Source: Ectopseudomonas oleovorans
GTDB taxonomy: Bacteria; Pseudomonadota; Gammaproteobacteria; Pseudomonadales; Pseudomonadaceae
Reading direction: 5' to 3'
Length of the DNA: 59,055 bases
Assembly (NCBI RefSeq): GCF_003052605.1
Contig: NZ_QASO01000070.1
Location: forward strand, 12,755-71,809
The position numbers were made by a program, and so were the translations under genes. Under the pieces are notes generated by a model. It saw only the letters and a list, made by a program, of their open reading frames with translations. It was not told the DNA's origin and did not search any database. Below are positions 1 to 7,670 of this stretch, in pieces (within the stretch, counting starts at the first letter, position 1; each line of letters opens with the position of its first letter).

Positions 1-113
1 GGCTCGTGCGCGAGTCCGATCAAAATGCTCATTTACAGCTCGTAAACTCCGCTTTTTCGCCTGCTTTTGCCTTGCACTGGTTGCCTCGCTTACGTTTTTC
101 AACGGCCTGCTAG
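1..113. repeat. Partial MITE-like palindromic repeat, copy 1
   Basis: The left edge of the window lies inside an element whose core (GAGTCCGATCAAAATGCTCA at 12-31, then a TTTACAGCTCGTAAA stretch) recurs at 32151-32337 and, in shorter form, at 52570-52709. Its right terminus, GTTTTTCAACGGCCTGCTAG (94-113), is almost the reverse complement of the left terminus of copy 2. No reading frame is evident, so it is probably a non-autonomous element. The left half is outside the window. Confidence 0.7.
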
Positions 114-117
114 TGGC

Positions 118-143
118 AAGGGCGCTCTGGTGAGCGCCCTTTC
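118..143. terminator. Rho-independent terminator-like hairpin
   Basis: Arms AAGGGCGCT (118-126) and AGCGCCCTT (133-141) enclose a 6-nt loop and are followed by a short T stretch on the plus strand. It probably ends a gene left of the window, and may also serve the helicase gene that ends at 274 on the minus strand. Confidence 0.6.
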
Positions 144-171
144 GTGGTTGCAGTGTAAACATGTATGCGCG

Positions 172-233
172 ACGTGTCGCTATTATTAGATTTCGGCGAC
201 ACGTTTTGCGTTCATGTCGTTGGTAGCGACATG
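172..233. repeat. Two adjacent small inverted repeats
   Basis: ACGTGTCGC (172-180) pairs with GCGACACGT (196-204), and CATGTCG (213-219) pairs with CGACATG (227-233). The string TTTCGGCGAC occurs at 191-200 and again at 261-270. These lie just beyond the 3' end of the helicase gene and could be a terminator region; no T run clearly supports that. Confidence 0.4.
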
Positions 234-273
234 TGTGCTCTTCGTGTTCTCGAAATGCTCTTTCGGCGACGTG

Positions 274-3174
274 TCAAATCACGGCCCAGCGCACGGTGAA
301 GAGTGTTTGGGTACGGCTGGCGCGATGCAGGCGTTTCTCCAGGGCTTCTATGAGCGCATCGCGGCGAGCCTCGATTTCGTCCTCCACGGAGAAGATTTCC
401 TGTCGTTGACGCCGCTGTTCTCCCTCTACCTTGCGAATGTCATCCTGCAGACGGCGGGCCTCGTCCATGCTTTGGGAAACTCGCGCTTGACGTTTCAGTC
501 CTTTGAGCTTGAGCTTGGTGTCTTGTAGGGCTTGCTCGGCAGCGAGAATGCGGTCTTCGGCCCAGGCATCGAGCTTGTCGCGTTCTTGCTGGAAGAACTT
601 GTCATTGTGTTCCAGTGCTTGGCTCAATGCGGCATCGATCTGGCGACGGGCATTGCCATGCAGATCATCAGGCGGGCTGATCTGCGTTGGCTCTACATTT
701 GCGCAAAGCTGGAAGAGCTTCTCGCAGGTTTCTTGATCGAGTAGCTCGCCGCTATCGGTCATGGCGGTGAAAACCAAGTGCTCTTCGCGCTGAAAACTAT
801 CGAGTTCCAGCAGGTTGAGCTGAAGCCAGCCCTGTTTACCCAGCAGTTGCTCGATCACGCTGATACGTGGGTTACGGGCTTCAAGCCATTGCGCATAACT
901 GAAGTGCAGCGTTGCGCTGGGCGCCTGAGCGCTGCGGCCTTGATCGAGAACGTATTCACCAAGGGGGTGTGTAAGCCGGTAGATGCGGGTGTTTTCAGGC
1001 TGGATCTGCTTGGCCTGTTCGCCTTTGCGGATGAGCTGATAATGCCCTGTGACCACCTGTGGGAGAGGTGGCAGCTGGAGATCGAAAGCCAGGTTCTGGC
1101 TGTCGAATTTAGCGTGCTCAGCCAGGATGTACTGAGTCAGCTTCCAGAACAGGCGGGTTATACGGTCTAGCTGGCTTTCGGCGCGCTCTTTGTGGGTCTT
1201 GAGCAGGCTGTGAATGTCCGCATCGAAGTTTTCCAGCAGGAGCTTTTCGGTTTCCAGCATTCTTGCCTGGATGTCGGCGTCCAGTTCGGCGCGTAAGCGG
1301 GTGAACGCTGCGTCGATCTCTTGTGGGGTGCGGCAGCAGTCGTAGATCTCGGCAATGCGCTTCTCGAAGTCAATGCCGGCTTCGATCCTGCCGAGCACCT
1401 GGTCGGACGCACCAAAAACGCCCTCGAACAAATGGAACTTGTCCTGGAGGAGTTCCAGGACTCGTCGATCTGCGGCATTGCGCTGGTTGAGGAAGTTGAT
1501 GACGACCACGTCAAACCGTTGGCCATAGCGGTGGCAACGCCCAATGCGCTGTTCTACCCGTTGCGGGTTCCACGGCAGGTCATAGTTCACGACCAAAGAG
1601 CAGAACTGCAGGTTTACACCTTCGGCGGCAGCCTCGGTCGCAATCAGAATTTCGGCCGTATCACGGAAGTGATCGATAAGCGCTGTGCGGCGATCGATAG
1701 CTGGCGAGCCGGTTACACGGTCACTACCCTGGTAGCGAGCCAGCCAGCGTTGATAGATGCCGGTAGCGGCCTCACCCTGGTTGCCACCACTGAAGGTGAC
1801 GACTTTGCCAAGGTGGCCGTGGGCTTCTAGAAAACGGGCCAGGTACTCTTGAGTCCGGCGTGACTCGGTGAAAATGACGGCCTTGCGTTGGGCGCCCATG
1901 CCGGACATGCGTGCAAAGCCTTGCTCCAGCGCATTGAGCAAGGCGAATGATTTCTGGTCTTCGCGAATGCTGTGGGCAATCTCGATGTAGGTATCGAGCT
2001 CGGTGATTTCCTTGCTCAGCAGCTCGAAGTCGATCTTGCTTGCAGAGTCTTGGGCTTCGTAGCTAGCTGCCGCTTCTGCGGCTTCCAGGAGGTCTTCTTC
2101 GAGTTCGTTCTCTTCGATCAGATGCTCGAACCATTGCTCATCAATGCTCTGGCGATCCAGTAGCTTCTGTAGACGCGCTTTGATGGCTTGCAGGGTAGCC
2201 AGAACGGCTTCTGTCGAAGAGGCCAGGAGCTTGCGCAGGATGAGTGCGACGAGATGCTTTTGCCGCTGTGGAAAGCCGTAGCTGAAGTCGCGATGCAAGT
2301 AGGCGGAAATGAGATCGTAGAGGCGCTGTTCATCATCGCTGGGGGTGAACGGCGTAGTCAGTGCGTGACGCTGCGTATAGGGCACGTACTCAAGGACGTC
2401 TTTACGCAGTGTGCGCTTGATGAAGGCATGCAGGCGGCGACGTAGCGCAGCCAGGTCCGCGTCGATGTTGCTGTGCTGGGCACGGAAGCTGCGCTCATCG
2501 CCGAAGATGTCTTCGTCTATCAAGGAGCTGAGACCATACAGCTCCATCAATGAGTTCTGCAGAGGGGTGGCGGTCAGCAGAAGCTTGCGCCGTCCAGCCA
2601 ATGAACGCTTGAGCGACTGGCCGGTTTCATTGCTTTTGCGATGGGCGTTGCGCAGTTTGTGGGCTTCATCGATGGCGACCAAATCCCAGGGAATGTTGCC
2701 AAGCTGCTCCTCCATCCGGGCTGCAAAGTTCAGCGACATGATGCTGATGACGTCGCGATCCAATGGGTCGTAGATGCCTTGCTCGCGGAGCAATTTCCAG
2801 GTCCGTGCGTCCAGCACCTGGGTCGGTAGGTTGAATTTGTCGGAGAGCTCCTGTGCCCACTGTTTGCGCAGCGCTGCCGGGCAGATGACGAGCAAACGAC
2901 GGCGGCGTTCTGCCCACATCTGGCACAGGACGAGCGCGGCTTCGATGGTTTTGCCGAGGCCTACCTCATCCGCCAGCATCACCCCTTTGCTGAGTGGGTT
3001 GTGCAAGGCGAAAAGGGCTGCGTCTATCTGGTGTGGATTGAGATCGACACTGGCATCGAATAACGATTGGGAGAGCCGATCCTCTTCGCTGGCAGCGCGA
3101 CGGCGCGTGAGCTCCCAGGCGAAATATTTGGCGTGATGCGGGGTAAGGCTGCTTGGGGGCGTGAGCGACGGCAT
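274..3174 (-). CDS. SNF2-family DEAD/DEAH-box helicase, RapA-like
   Basis: Predicted ATP-dependent translocase on nucleic acid. The N-terminal RecA domain has Walker A LADEVGLGKT (about residues 67-76), motif II DEAH (169-172) and motif III LLLTATPLQN (about 199-208). The C-terminal helicase domain carries ATEAAAEGVNLQ and the motif VI string EQRIGRCHRYGQ, typical of Swi2/Snf2 and RapA enzymes. A long charged, coiled-coil-rich tail (about 830-945) follows. The ATG at 3174 has GAGGG upstream. At 966 aa it is close to RapA in size, but it lacks the gene context of rapA. Related stand-alone helicases occur in restriction and defence loci; partners would lie left of 274, beyond the window. The biological role is not determined. 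Confidence 0.85.
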   Translation of the reverse strand: MPSLTPPSSLTPHHAKYFAWELTRRRAASEEDRLSQSLFDASVDLNPHQIDAALFALHNPLSKGVMLADEVGLGKTIEAALVLCQMWAERRRRLLVICPAALRKQWAQELSDKFNLPTQVLDARTWKLLREQGIYDPLDRDVISIMSLNFAARMEEQLGNIPWDLVAIDEAHKLRNAHRKSNETGQSLKRSLAGRRKLLLTATPLQNSLMELYGLSSLIDEDIFGDERSFRAQHSNIDADLAALRRRLHAFIKRTLRKDVLEYVPYTQRHALTTPFTPSDDEQRLYDLISAYLHRDFSYGFPQRQKHLVALILRKLLASSTEAVLATLQAIKARLQKLLDRQSIDEQWFEHLIEENELEEDLLEAAEAAASYEAQDSASKIDFELLSKEITELDTYIEIAHSIREDQKSFALLNALEQGFARMSGMGAQRKAVIFTESRRTQEYLARFLEAHGHLGKVVTFSGGNQGEAATGIYQRWLARYQGSDRVTGSPAIDRRTALIDHFRDTAEILIATEAAAEGVNLQFCSLVVNYDLPWNPQRVEQRIGRCHRYGQRFDVVVINFLNQRNAADRRVLELLQDKFHLFEGVFGASDQVLGRIEAGIDFEKRIAEIYDCCRTPQEIDAAFTRLRAELDADIQARMLETEKLLLENFDADIHSLLKTHKERAESQLDRITRLFWKLTQYILAEHAKFDSQNLAFDLQLPPLPQVVTGHYQLIRKGEQAKQIQPENTRIYRLTHPLGEYVLDQGRSAQAPSATLHFSYAQWLEARNPRISVIEQLLGKQGWLQLNLLELDSFQREEHLVFTAMTDSGELLDQETCEKLFQLCANVEPTQISPPDDLHGNARRQIDAALSQALEHNDKFFQQERDKLDAWAEDRILAAEQALQDTKLKLKGLKRQARVSQSMDEARRLQDDIRKVEGEQRRQRQEIFSVEDEIEARRDALIEALEKRLHRASRTQTLFTVRWAVI

Positions 3175-3303
3175 CAGGTTCCCTCGGTAATGTCCTTTAA
3201 ACCGTGCGGTGCAGTCTTACAAGCAAGGGCGGTAAGGGCAATATGTCATCAACCTGTCATTCACACGTCATAGGCTCGCGCTCATCTCAACGAGGAGCGC
3301 ACC

Positions 3304-3768
3304 ATGCATTACACCCGAGTGGCCGTGATGGCCGGTCTATTCGCCTGGGCAGGTCTGAGCCAGGCTGACGTCCGTGTCGAAGGGCTGGTGGAATACGGCA
3401 TCTTCAGCAGCCAGTATCAGGACTACCAGCCCGGCGAGCGGGTACTGACCCGCAGCAACCAGGAAATCGAGCGTACCGAGCAGATTCCCGCCAAGCTAGG
3501 CACCAAGTTCGGCATGCGTTACAGCCTGGCCGGCAAGCGTGAGGGCGAACCACCCCTGACGTTGTTGTACCTCACGCCAGGCGTTGTCACGCCGGATGGT
3601 CAGCGTCATGACAAGTTCGAAGTGCAGCAGAAGCTGGTGGTCGGTGCACCGCAGGACGTGATGGCCTTCGAATTCACCGAGCATCATGAAGTGGTGCCCG
3701 GCGAATGGCATTTCATCGTCTATCAGGGGGATCGCAAGCTGGCCGAACAGCGCTTCATGGTGCGTTGA
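3304..3768 (+). CDS. DUF3859 domain protein, exported
   Basis: A 154-aa protein with an N-terminal signal peptide (hydrophobic residues about 6-18, cleavage near SQA-DV). The rest looks like one compact beta-rich domain matching the DUF3859 family as I recognise it (start VRVEGLVEYGIF; end EWHFIVYQGDRKLAEQRF). It is probably periplasmic. The start at 3304 follows a GAGGAG ribosome site. No enzymatic residues stand out and the function is unknown. It is convergent with dgkA: the two genes meet without a gap at 3768/3769, and no terminator hairpin is visible between them. Confidence 0.75.
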   Translation: MHYTRVAVMAGLFAWAGLSQADVRVEGLVEYGIFSSQYQDYQPGERVLTRSNQEIERTEQIPAKLGTKFGMRYSLAGKREGEPPLTLLYLTPGVVTPDGQRHDKFEVQQKLVVGAPQDVMAFEFTEHHEVVPGEWHFIVYQGDRKLAEQRFMVR

Positions 3769-4155
3769 TCAGAGCAGGATGATCGCCCAGGTCAGGGCGA
3801 TCATCAGCAGCGCGACCATCTGCGCCGCGCTGCCCATGTCCTTGGCCTGCTTGGACAGTGGGTGCAGGTTCAGCGAGATGCGGTCGACCACCGCCTCGAT
3901 GGCGGAATTGAGCAGTTCCACCACCAGCGCCAATAGCGGCACCAGCATCAGCAACGCGCGCTCGGCGCGGCCGACATCGACCAGGCAGGCCAGCGGCAAC
4001 AGCACCAGGTTCAACCACACCAACTGACGGAACGCGGCTTCACCCCGGTAGGCCGCGCGCAGCCCGGCTAGCGAGTAGCCGGTGGCGTCGAGGATGCGCG
4101 CCAGGCCTCGGCGGCCCTTGAAGGACAGGGCGTCCAGATCGGGGCTGTCGTTCAT
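3769..4155 (-). CDS. dgkA: Diacylglycerol kinase DgkA
   Basis: Small integral membrane kinase that phosphorylates diacylglycerol to phosphatidic acid, recycling the DAG released by periplasmic headgroup transferases. The conserved signature ELLNSAIEAVVDR, with the Glu/Asn/Glu catalytic residues, is present, as are three hydrophobic segments; 128 aa fits the family. I chose the ATG at 4155 (MNDSPDLD) because it gives an ATGA overlap with the stop of the inaA-like gene; a start five codons upstream also exists. It is the last gene of the colRS-methyltransferase-inaA-dgkA series. The placement suggests DAG recycling coupled to ColRS-controlled envelope remodelling. Confidence 0.9.
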   Translation of the reverse strand: MNDSPDLDALSFKGRRGLARILDATGYSLAGLRAAYRGEAAFRQLVWLNLVLLPLACLVDVGRAERALLMLVPLLALVVELLNSAIEAVVDRISLNLHPLSKQAKDMGSAAQMVALLMIALTWAIILL

Positions 4156-4853
4156 GATTGCCCACCCCATAGATCGTTCAGCGCACGCTGGTAAGCCTGG
4201 CGTAGGTAGAGCATGTCAGCCTCGGGCATGCCGCCACCGTGGCGTTGCAGCTGGCCGAGATCACGCCGCGAAGCGCTGGCGATACGCCAATGCCGGCGGC
4301 TTTTCTCCAGATCCAGCAGGGCGATGTCCACATCACCGTCGCTGCGAGCTTTGACGAACAGATGCTTGGCGTAGCAGCAGCCATGCTGCCATCCACCCAG
4401 GTGCAGACGCGCCAGGGTGACGGCCAGGCGTTGCAGCATGGCCTGGTGGAGCTTCGCTGCATGCGCCTCTTCGTACCACTGTTCCAGGCTGACGAAGTCC
4501 TGCAGCGCTTCGGTGACCAACAGCGCCTGCCACTGCCCGCTCTGCTTGCGCGCCGAGCAGTAGACGATCTTCGGCGTGCGGATGCCGAGGCGGGCGAGGG
4601 CGCGGTAGGCCTGCAGCTCGCGCAGGATGGTTGGCCGCCCCAACGGGTGGCGCAGCGAGCGGTAGAGATGCCCGCTCTGGCGCTTGCAGAACAGCAGGGG
4701 CCGGCTTGTGTCACAGTGTTGCAGCAGGCGCACGCCACTTTCGCCGCCGCGTCGCTGATTGGCCGGCTCGACCCATTCCCCGGGGCTGTACCACCAGCGA
4801 TCGAATTCGGTCGAGGGCAGGGCGGCCATTGCCTGTTCGCTGAGGACGCCCAT
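4152..4853 (-). CDS. inaA: InaA/Kdo-kinase-type lipopolysaccharide kinase
   Basis: A 233-aa protein of the lipopolysaccharide-kinase (InaA/RfaP/KdkA) family with a protein-kinase-like fold. Visible kinase elements are KRQSG near residue 58, a catalytic-loop-like QHGCCYAKHLFV (about 155-166) and a metal-binding-like LLDLEKSRR (about 179-187). The family phosphorylates sugars of the LPS inner core; the substrate here is inferred. It starts one base after the methyltransferase stop region and overlaps dgkA by ATGA, so co-transcription is likely. In P. putida an inaA-like gene also lies downstream of colRS (from memory), which supports the name. Confidence 0.8.
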   Translation of the reverse strand: MGVLSEQAMAALPSTEFDRWWYSPGEWVEPANQRRGGESGVRLLQHCDTSRPLLFCKRQSGHLYRSLRHPLGRPTILRELQAYRALARLGIRTPKIVYCSARKQSGQWQALLVTEALQDFVSLEQWYEEAHAAKLHQAMLQRLAVTLARLHLGGWQHGCCYAKHLFVKARSDGDVDIALLDLEKSRRHWRIASASRRDLGQLQRHGGGMPEADMLYLRQAYQRALNDLWGGQS

Positions 4854-4854
4854 C

Positions 4855-5544
4855 TCAGGCCACCTTGCGCAGGACGTAGGTGCGCCACATGGCGTAGCCG
4901 GGCAGGAAGTCCAGGTGGCCGAGAATGGCGAAGCCGGCCTGACGAAATTCCTCTTCCACCGTGCTGCGAGCGACGACGAAGCGGTTCTGGTTTTCCGCGG
5001 CGCGGCCCTGAGCCGTTCTACGGGCCTCCAGACGGCGGCGTTTCCAGGCTTTGTAGTTGCCGTCGACCCATAGCGAGACGATCACCGTATCGCGGCTGAC
5101 GCGATGAAACTCGCGAAGGATGGCCAGGCGGTGTTCGGCCGATTCGATGTGATGCAGCAGGCGGATGCAGAAGACGCAGTCCACCGCATTGGCGCCCAGG
5201 TCGATATCGAAGGCCGAGGTGCGGAAGCTGTTGATCCGCGCCACCACTTCAGGCGTTTGCGCAGCGCGGGCGGTGGCGATCATGTCGGCCGAGTTGTCGG
5301 CGGCGAAGATCACCCGGTTCGGCTGCTCGCAGAGCATCGGCCAAAAGCGCCCGGCGCCGCAGGGCAGGTCGAGTACCAGATTCGGCTTATCGGCCATCTG
5401 CAATGCACGGCGCGCCACCTGTACGTCGCGCCAGTGCGACAGGCGTCGGGCCAGGCCATCCTGATGCTTGTGCAGGTATTGCTGCGAATGCTCGAAATCG
5501 TACTTGCGGGAAAAGTCCAGTTCGATGGGGCTAGGCTTGGGCAT
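4855..5544 (-). CDS. Class I SAM-dependent methyltransferase (Orf222-like)
   Basis: A 229-aa Rossmann-fold methyltransferase. Motif I is VLDLPCGAGRFWPML (about residues 58-72), followed by the acidic FAADNS after strand 2 and the post-motif segment VDCVFCIRLLHHIE. The substrate is unknown. It sits between colS and inaA, as does the gene called orf222 in P. putida. A ColR-box match at 5614-5629, 70 bp upstream of the start, suggests that ColR controls this gene and the inaA-dgkA pair behind it in addition to readthrough from colRS. The start at 5544 follows AAAGGAC. Confidence 0.8.
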   Translation of the reverse strand: MPKPSPIELDFSRKYDFEHSQQYLHKHQDGLARRLSHWRDVQVARRALQMADKPNLVLDLPCGAGRFWPMLCEQPNRVIFAADNSADMIATARAAQTPEVVARINSFRTSAFDIDLGANAVDCVFCIRLLHHIESAEHRLAILREFHRVSRDTVIVSLWVDGNYKAWKRRRLEARRTAQGRAAENQNRFVVARSTVEEEFRQAGFAILGHLDFLPGYAMWRTYVLRKVA

Positions 5545-5613
5545 GACGAACGTCCTTTGATGGATACGTTCGTCAGCCTAAAGAGCAGGGCATCAAGGCC
5601 GCGTCAAAAGGGT

Positions 5614-5629
5614 GTGAAAATTTCGTCAA
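5614..5629 (-). promoter_or_regulatory. Candidate ColR binding box upstream of the methyltransferase operon
   Basis: Read on the minus strand the site is TTGACGAAATTTTCAC. It matches the ColR consensus I recall from P. putida (YYNASNNYTTTTTCAC) at all but two positions. It overlaps the stop codon of colS and lies about 70 bp before the methyltransferase start, a plausible activator position. Confidence 0.6.
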
Positions 5630-6894
5630 GCGCCATTGTTCAGGGTGACCCGGAAGCGGGTATGACCTGGCTCGCTCTGCAAACTGACGCTCCAGCCCTG
5701 TTTGGCGCAAATGCGTTTGACCAGCGATAGCCCCAGCCCGAGCCCCTCGCCACGTGCCTGCGAGCCGCGCACGAAGTGCTGGAAAATCTGCTCGTGCTGC
5801 TCGGCAGGAATGCCGGCGCCGCTGTCCTCGATACGAAACGCGCCCGCTTCGAGGATCAGGCGCACACTGCCGCTCTCGGTGTAGTGCAGGGCATTGCGTA
5901 GCAGGTTGGCCATCACCGTACCGAGGAACGTGGCGTTGTAGCGGCCGTCGTCCTGGCCTTCCTCGATCAACTGGAAGTCCAGGCCTTTCTCTTTCATCAG
6001 CGCGCCCCAGCGACTGGCTTGCTCATCGGCGACGGCAGCCAAGGTACGGTCGCCGACGAACGCGGCTTCGTTGCTCTTGTCGCGCGCCAGCTGCAGGAAT
6101 GTCTGCACCAGTTCGCGCATTTCCTCACTGGCGCGGGCGATGCGCGCCACCTGTTCCTTCTCGCGCGAGCCCAGGGGCGCCTCGGCAAGCAGCTCGCAGG
6201 AAGTGGCGATGACCATCAGCGGTGTACGCAGTTCGTGGCTGACATCGCTGGTGAACAGACGCTCGCGCTCCAGGGACTGACGCACCTGGCCCAGCGTGCT
6301 GTCGAAGGCAGCGGCCAACTGGCCGATTTCGTCGTCGGGGTAATCCGGTGCCAATGGTGGCGCCAGCGGATGCAGCTGGTCGCGATGACGCACCTGCTGC
6401 GCCAGCCGGCTGATCGGCGCCATGACCTTGCGCGCCATCATCAAGCCCAGGCCCCAGGCGGCGATCACCGTCAGCAGAAAGCCCGCCAGCACCACATTGA
6501 ACAGCGCATTCTCGCGGGCTTCGAATTCCTGTTGCTCCTGCACCAGCATGTAGGTCTCGCCGTTGATCTTCTGTACGTAGACGTAAAACGCCTCGTTGCC
6601 GCTGACGACCTCGTTGAACCCTTCCCGCAGGCCGTCATATTCGGGCGGGATGGCATAGTCGGGATTATTCGACGAGAAGAAGCGGGTGCTGGAGTCCAGG
6701 CGCGGTGGGCGCCCCTGGCGGATGTCCTCGTTCAGTGTTTCACCCAGCTCGCGACTCATCTCCTGGGAAACCAGATGCTCCTCGATGAAATGCACCACAC
6801 CGACGATGCTCAACGAGAACAGGCCGCTGACCATCACCGTCATCAGCACGAAGGCGATCAGAATCCGCCGTTCGAACTGCTGCTTAGACGGCAT
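5626..6894 (-). CDS. colS: Sensor histidine kinase ColS
   Basis: Membrane sensor kinase of the ColRS pair, which in pseudomonads responds to excess metals such as zinc and iron and maintains envelope integrity. Order: TM1 (about residues 10-33), a short periplasmic loop of about 90 residues rich in Glu (including EFEARE, an ExxE-type metal ligand candidate), TM2, HAMP, HisKA with SHELRTPL, then HATPase with LLRNALHYTESG, EDSGAGIP and GLGLGLSLV. I place the start at 6894 (MPSKQQFERR), which overlaps colR by 11 bp; the open frame runs 53 codons further upstream, inside colR. The protein is then 422 aa, usual for the family. Confidence 0.87.
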   Translation of the reverse strand: MPSKQQFERRILIAFVLMTVMVSGLFSLSIVGVVHFIEEHLVSQEMSRELGETLNEDIRQGRPPRLDSSTRFFSSNNPDYAIPPEYDGLREGFNEVVSGNEAFYVYVQKINGETYMLVQEQQEFEARENALFNVVLAGFLLTVIAAWGLGLMMARKVMAPISRLAQQVRHRDQLHPLAPPLAPDYPDDEIGQLAAAFDSTLGQVRQSLERERLFTSDVSHELRTPLMVIATSCELLAEAPLGSREKEQVARIARASEEMRELVQTFLQLARDKSNEAAFVGDRTLAAVADEQASRWGALMKEKGLDFQLIEEGQDDGRYNATFLGTVMANLLRNALHYTESGSVRLILEAGAFRIEDSGAGIPAEQHEQIFQHFVRGSQARGEGLGLGLSLVKRICAKQGWSVSLQSEPGHTRFRVTLNNGA

Positions 6895-7567
6895 CGGGGT
6901 TCTCCGCCAGGCGATAGCCGACGCCGTGGATGGTGTGCAGCAGTGGTGTGGGAAAGGGCTTGTCGAGTACCTGGCGTAGTTGATGGACATGGCTGCGCAG
7001 GCTGTCACTGTCCGGGCAATCGTCGCCCCACAGGGCTTCTTCCAGCGCTTCACGGCGTACCACCGCTGGGCTGCGTTGCATGAGGATGGCCAGCAGCTTG
7101 AGGCCCAACGGGTTGAGCTTGAGCAGTTGGCCGGCGCGACTGACCTGCAGGGTATCGAGGTCGTAGCTGAGATCGGCGACCTGCAGCTGGCGTTTGCGGC
7201 TGCCGCGGCTACGGCGCAGGATCGCTTCGATGCGCGCCACCAGCTCGGACAGGGCGAAAGGCTTGATCAGATAGTCATCGGCGCCGGCATTGAGCCCCTT
7301 CAGGCGATCATCCAGCGCATCGCGCGCGGTCAGCATGAGGATGGGGACTTCGCTGCGACCATCCTCGCGCAGGCGCTTGCACACCTGATAACCGTCGATG
7401 CCCGGCAGCATGATGTCCAGCACGATCAGGTCGTAGTGGCCGCTGCTGGCCAGGTGCAGGCCGCTCAGGCCGTCCTGCGCGCAGTCGACAGAAAAGCCCT
7501 TGAGCTGCAAATAGTCGAGCACGTTGGCGAGGATGTCTCGGTTGTCTTCGATGACCAGAATGCGCAT
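6884..7567 (-). CDS. colR: Response regulator ColR (OmpR/PhoB family)
   Basis: A 227-aa DNA-binding response regulator. The receiver domain has the acidic pair ED (7-8), phospho-acceptor Asp51 in LIVLDIMLPG, Thr in LMLTAR and Lys in LIKPF. The C-terminal winged helix (about 125-222) carries the OmpR-type LRSHVHQLRQVLDKPF. The colR name rests on the sensor partner, on the methyltransferase-inaA-dgkA series that follows, and on ColR-box matches in front of both flanking operons. It is divergent from the LTA-synthase-like gene, with 103 bp between the two starts, and that gap holds the boxes. Confidence 0.87.
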   Translation of the reverse strand: MRILVIEDNRDILANVLDYLQLKGFSVDCAQDGLSGLHLASSGHYDLIVLDIMLPGIDGYQVCKRLREDGRSEVPILMLTARDALDDRLKGLNAGADDYLIKPFALSELVARIEAILRRSRGSRKRQLQVADLSYDLDTLQVSRAGQLLKLNPLGLKLLAILMQRSPAVVRREALEEALWGDDCPDSDSLRSHVHQLRQVLDKPFPTPLLHTIHGVGYRLAENPDAV

Positions 7568-7584
7568 CGCGGGTTATTCCTGGG

Positions 7585-7622
7585 TTTGACGATTTTTTCA
7601 CACGGCTTTGACGAGAGGCTCA
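7585..7622 (+). promoter_or_regulatory. Candidate tandem ColR boxes in the colR/LTA-synthase-like intergenic region
   Basis: TTGACGATTTTTTCAC at 7586-7601 fits the remembered ColR consensus YYNASNNYTTTTTCAC at every position. TTTGACGA recurs at 7607-7614, exactly 22 bp on (about two helical turns), followed by a weaker CAC half. This is the arrangement expected for an OmpR-type dimer. It lies 70-85 bp upstream of the 7671 start, and colR starts at 7567 on the other strand, so autoregulation is also possible. Confidence 0.65.
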
Positions 7623-7670
7623 CAGCTCGCCTCGCAGACTGCGGCTCGTTCATCCTACAAGGATCATACG

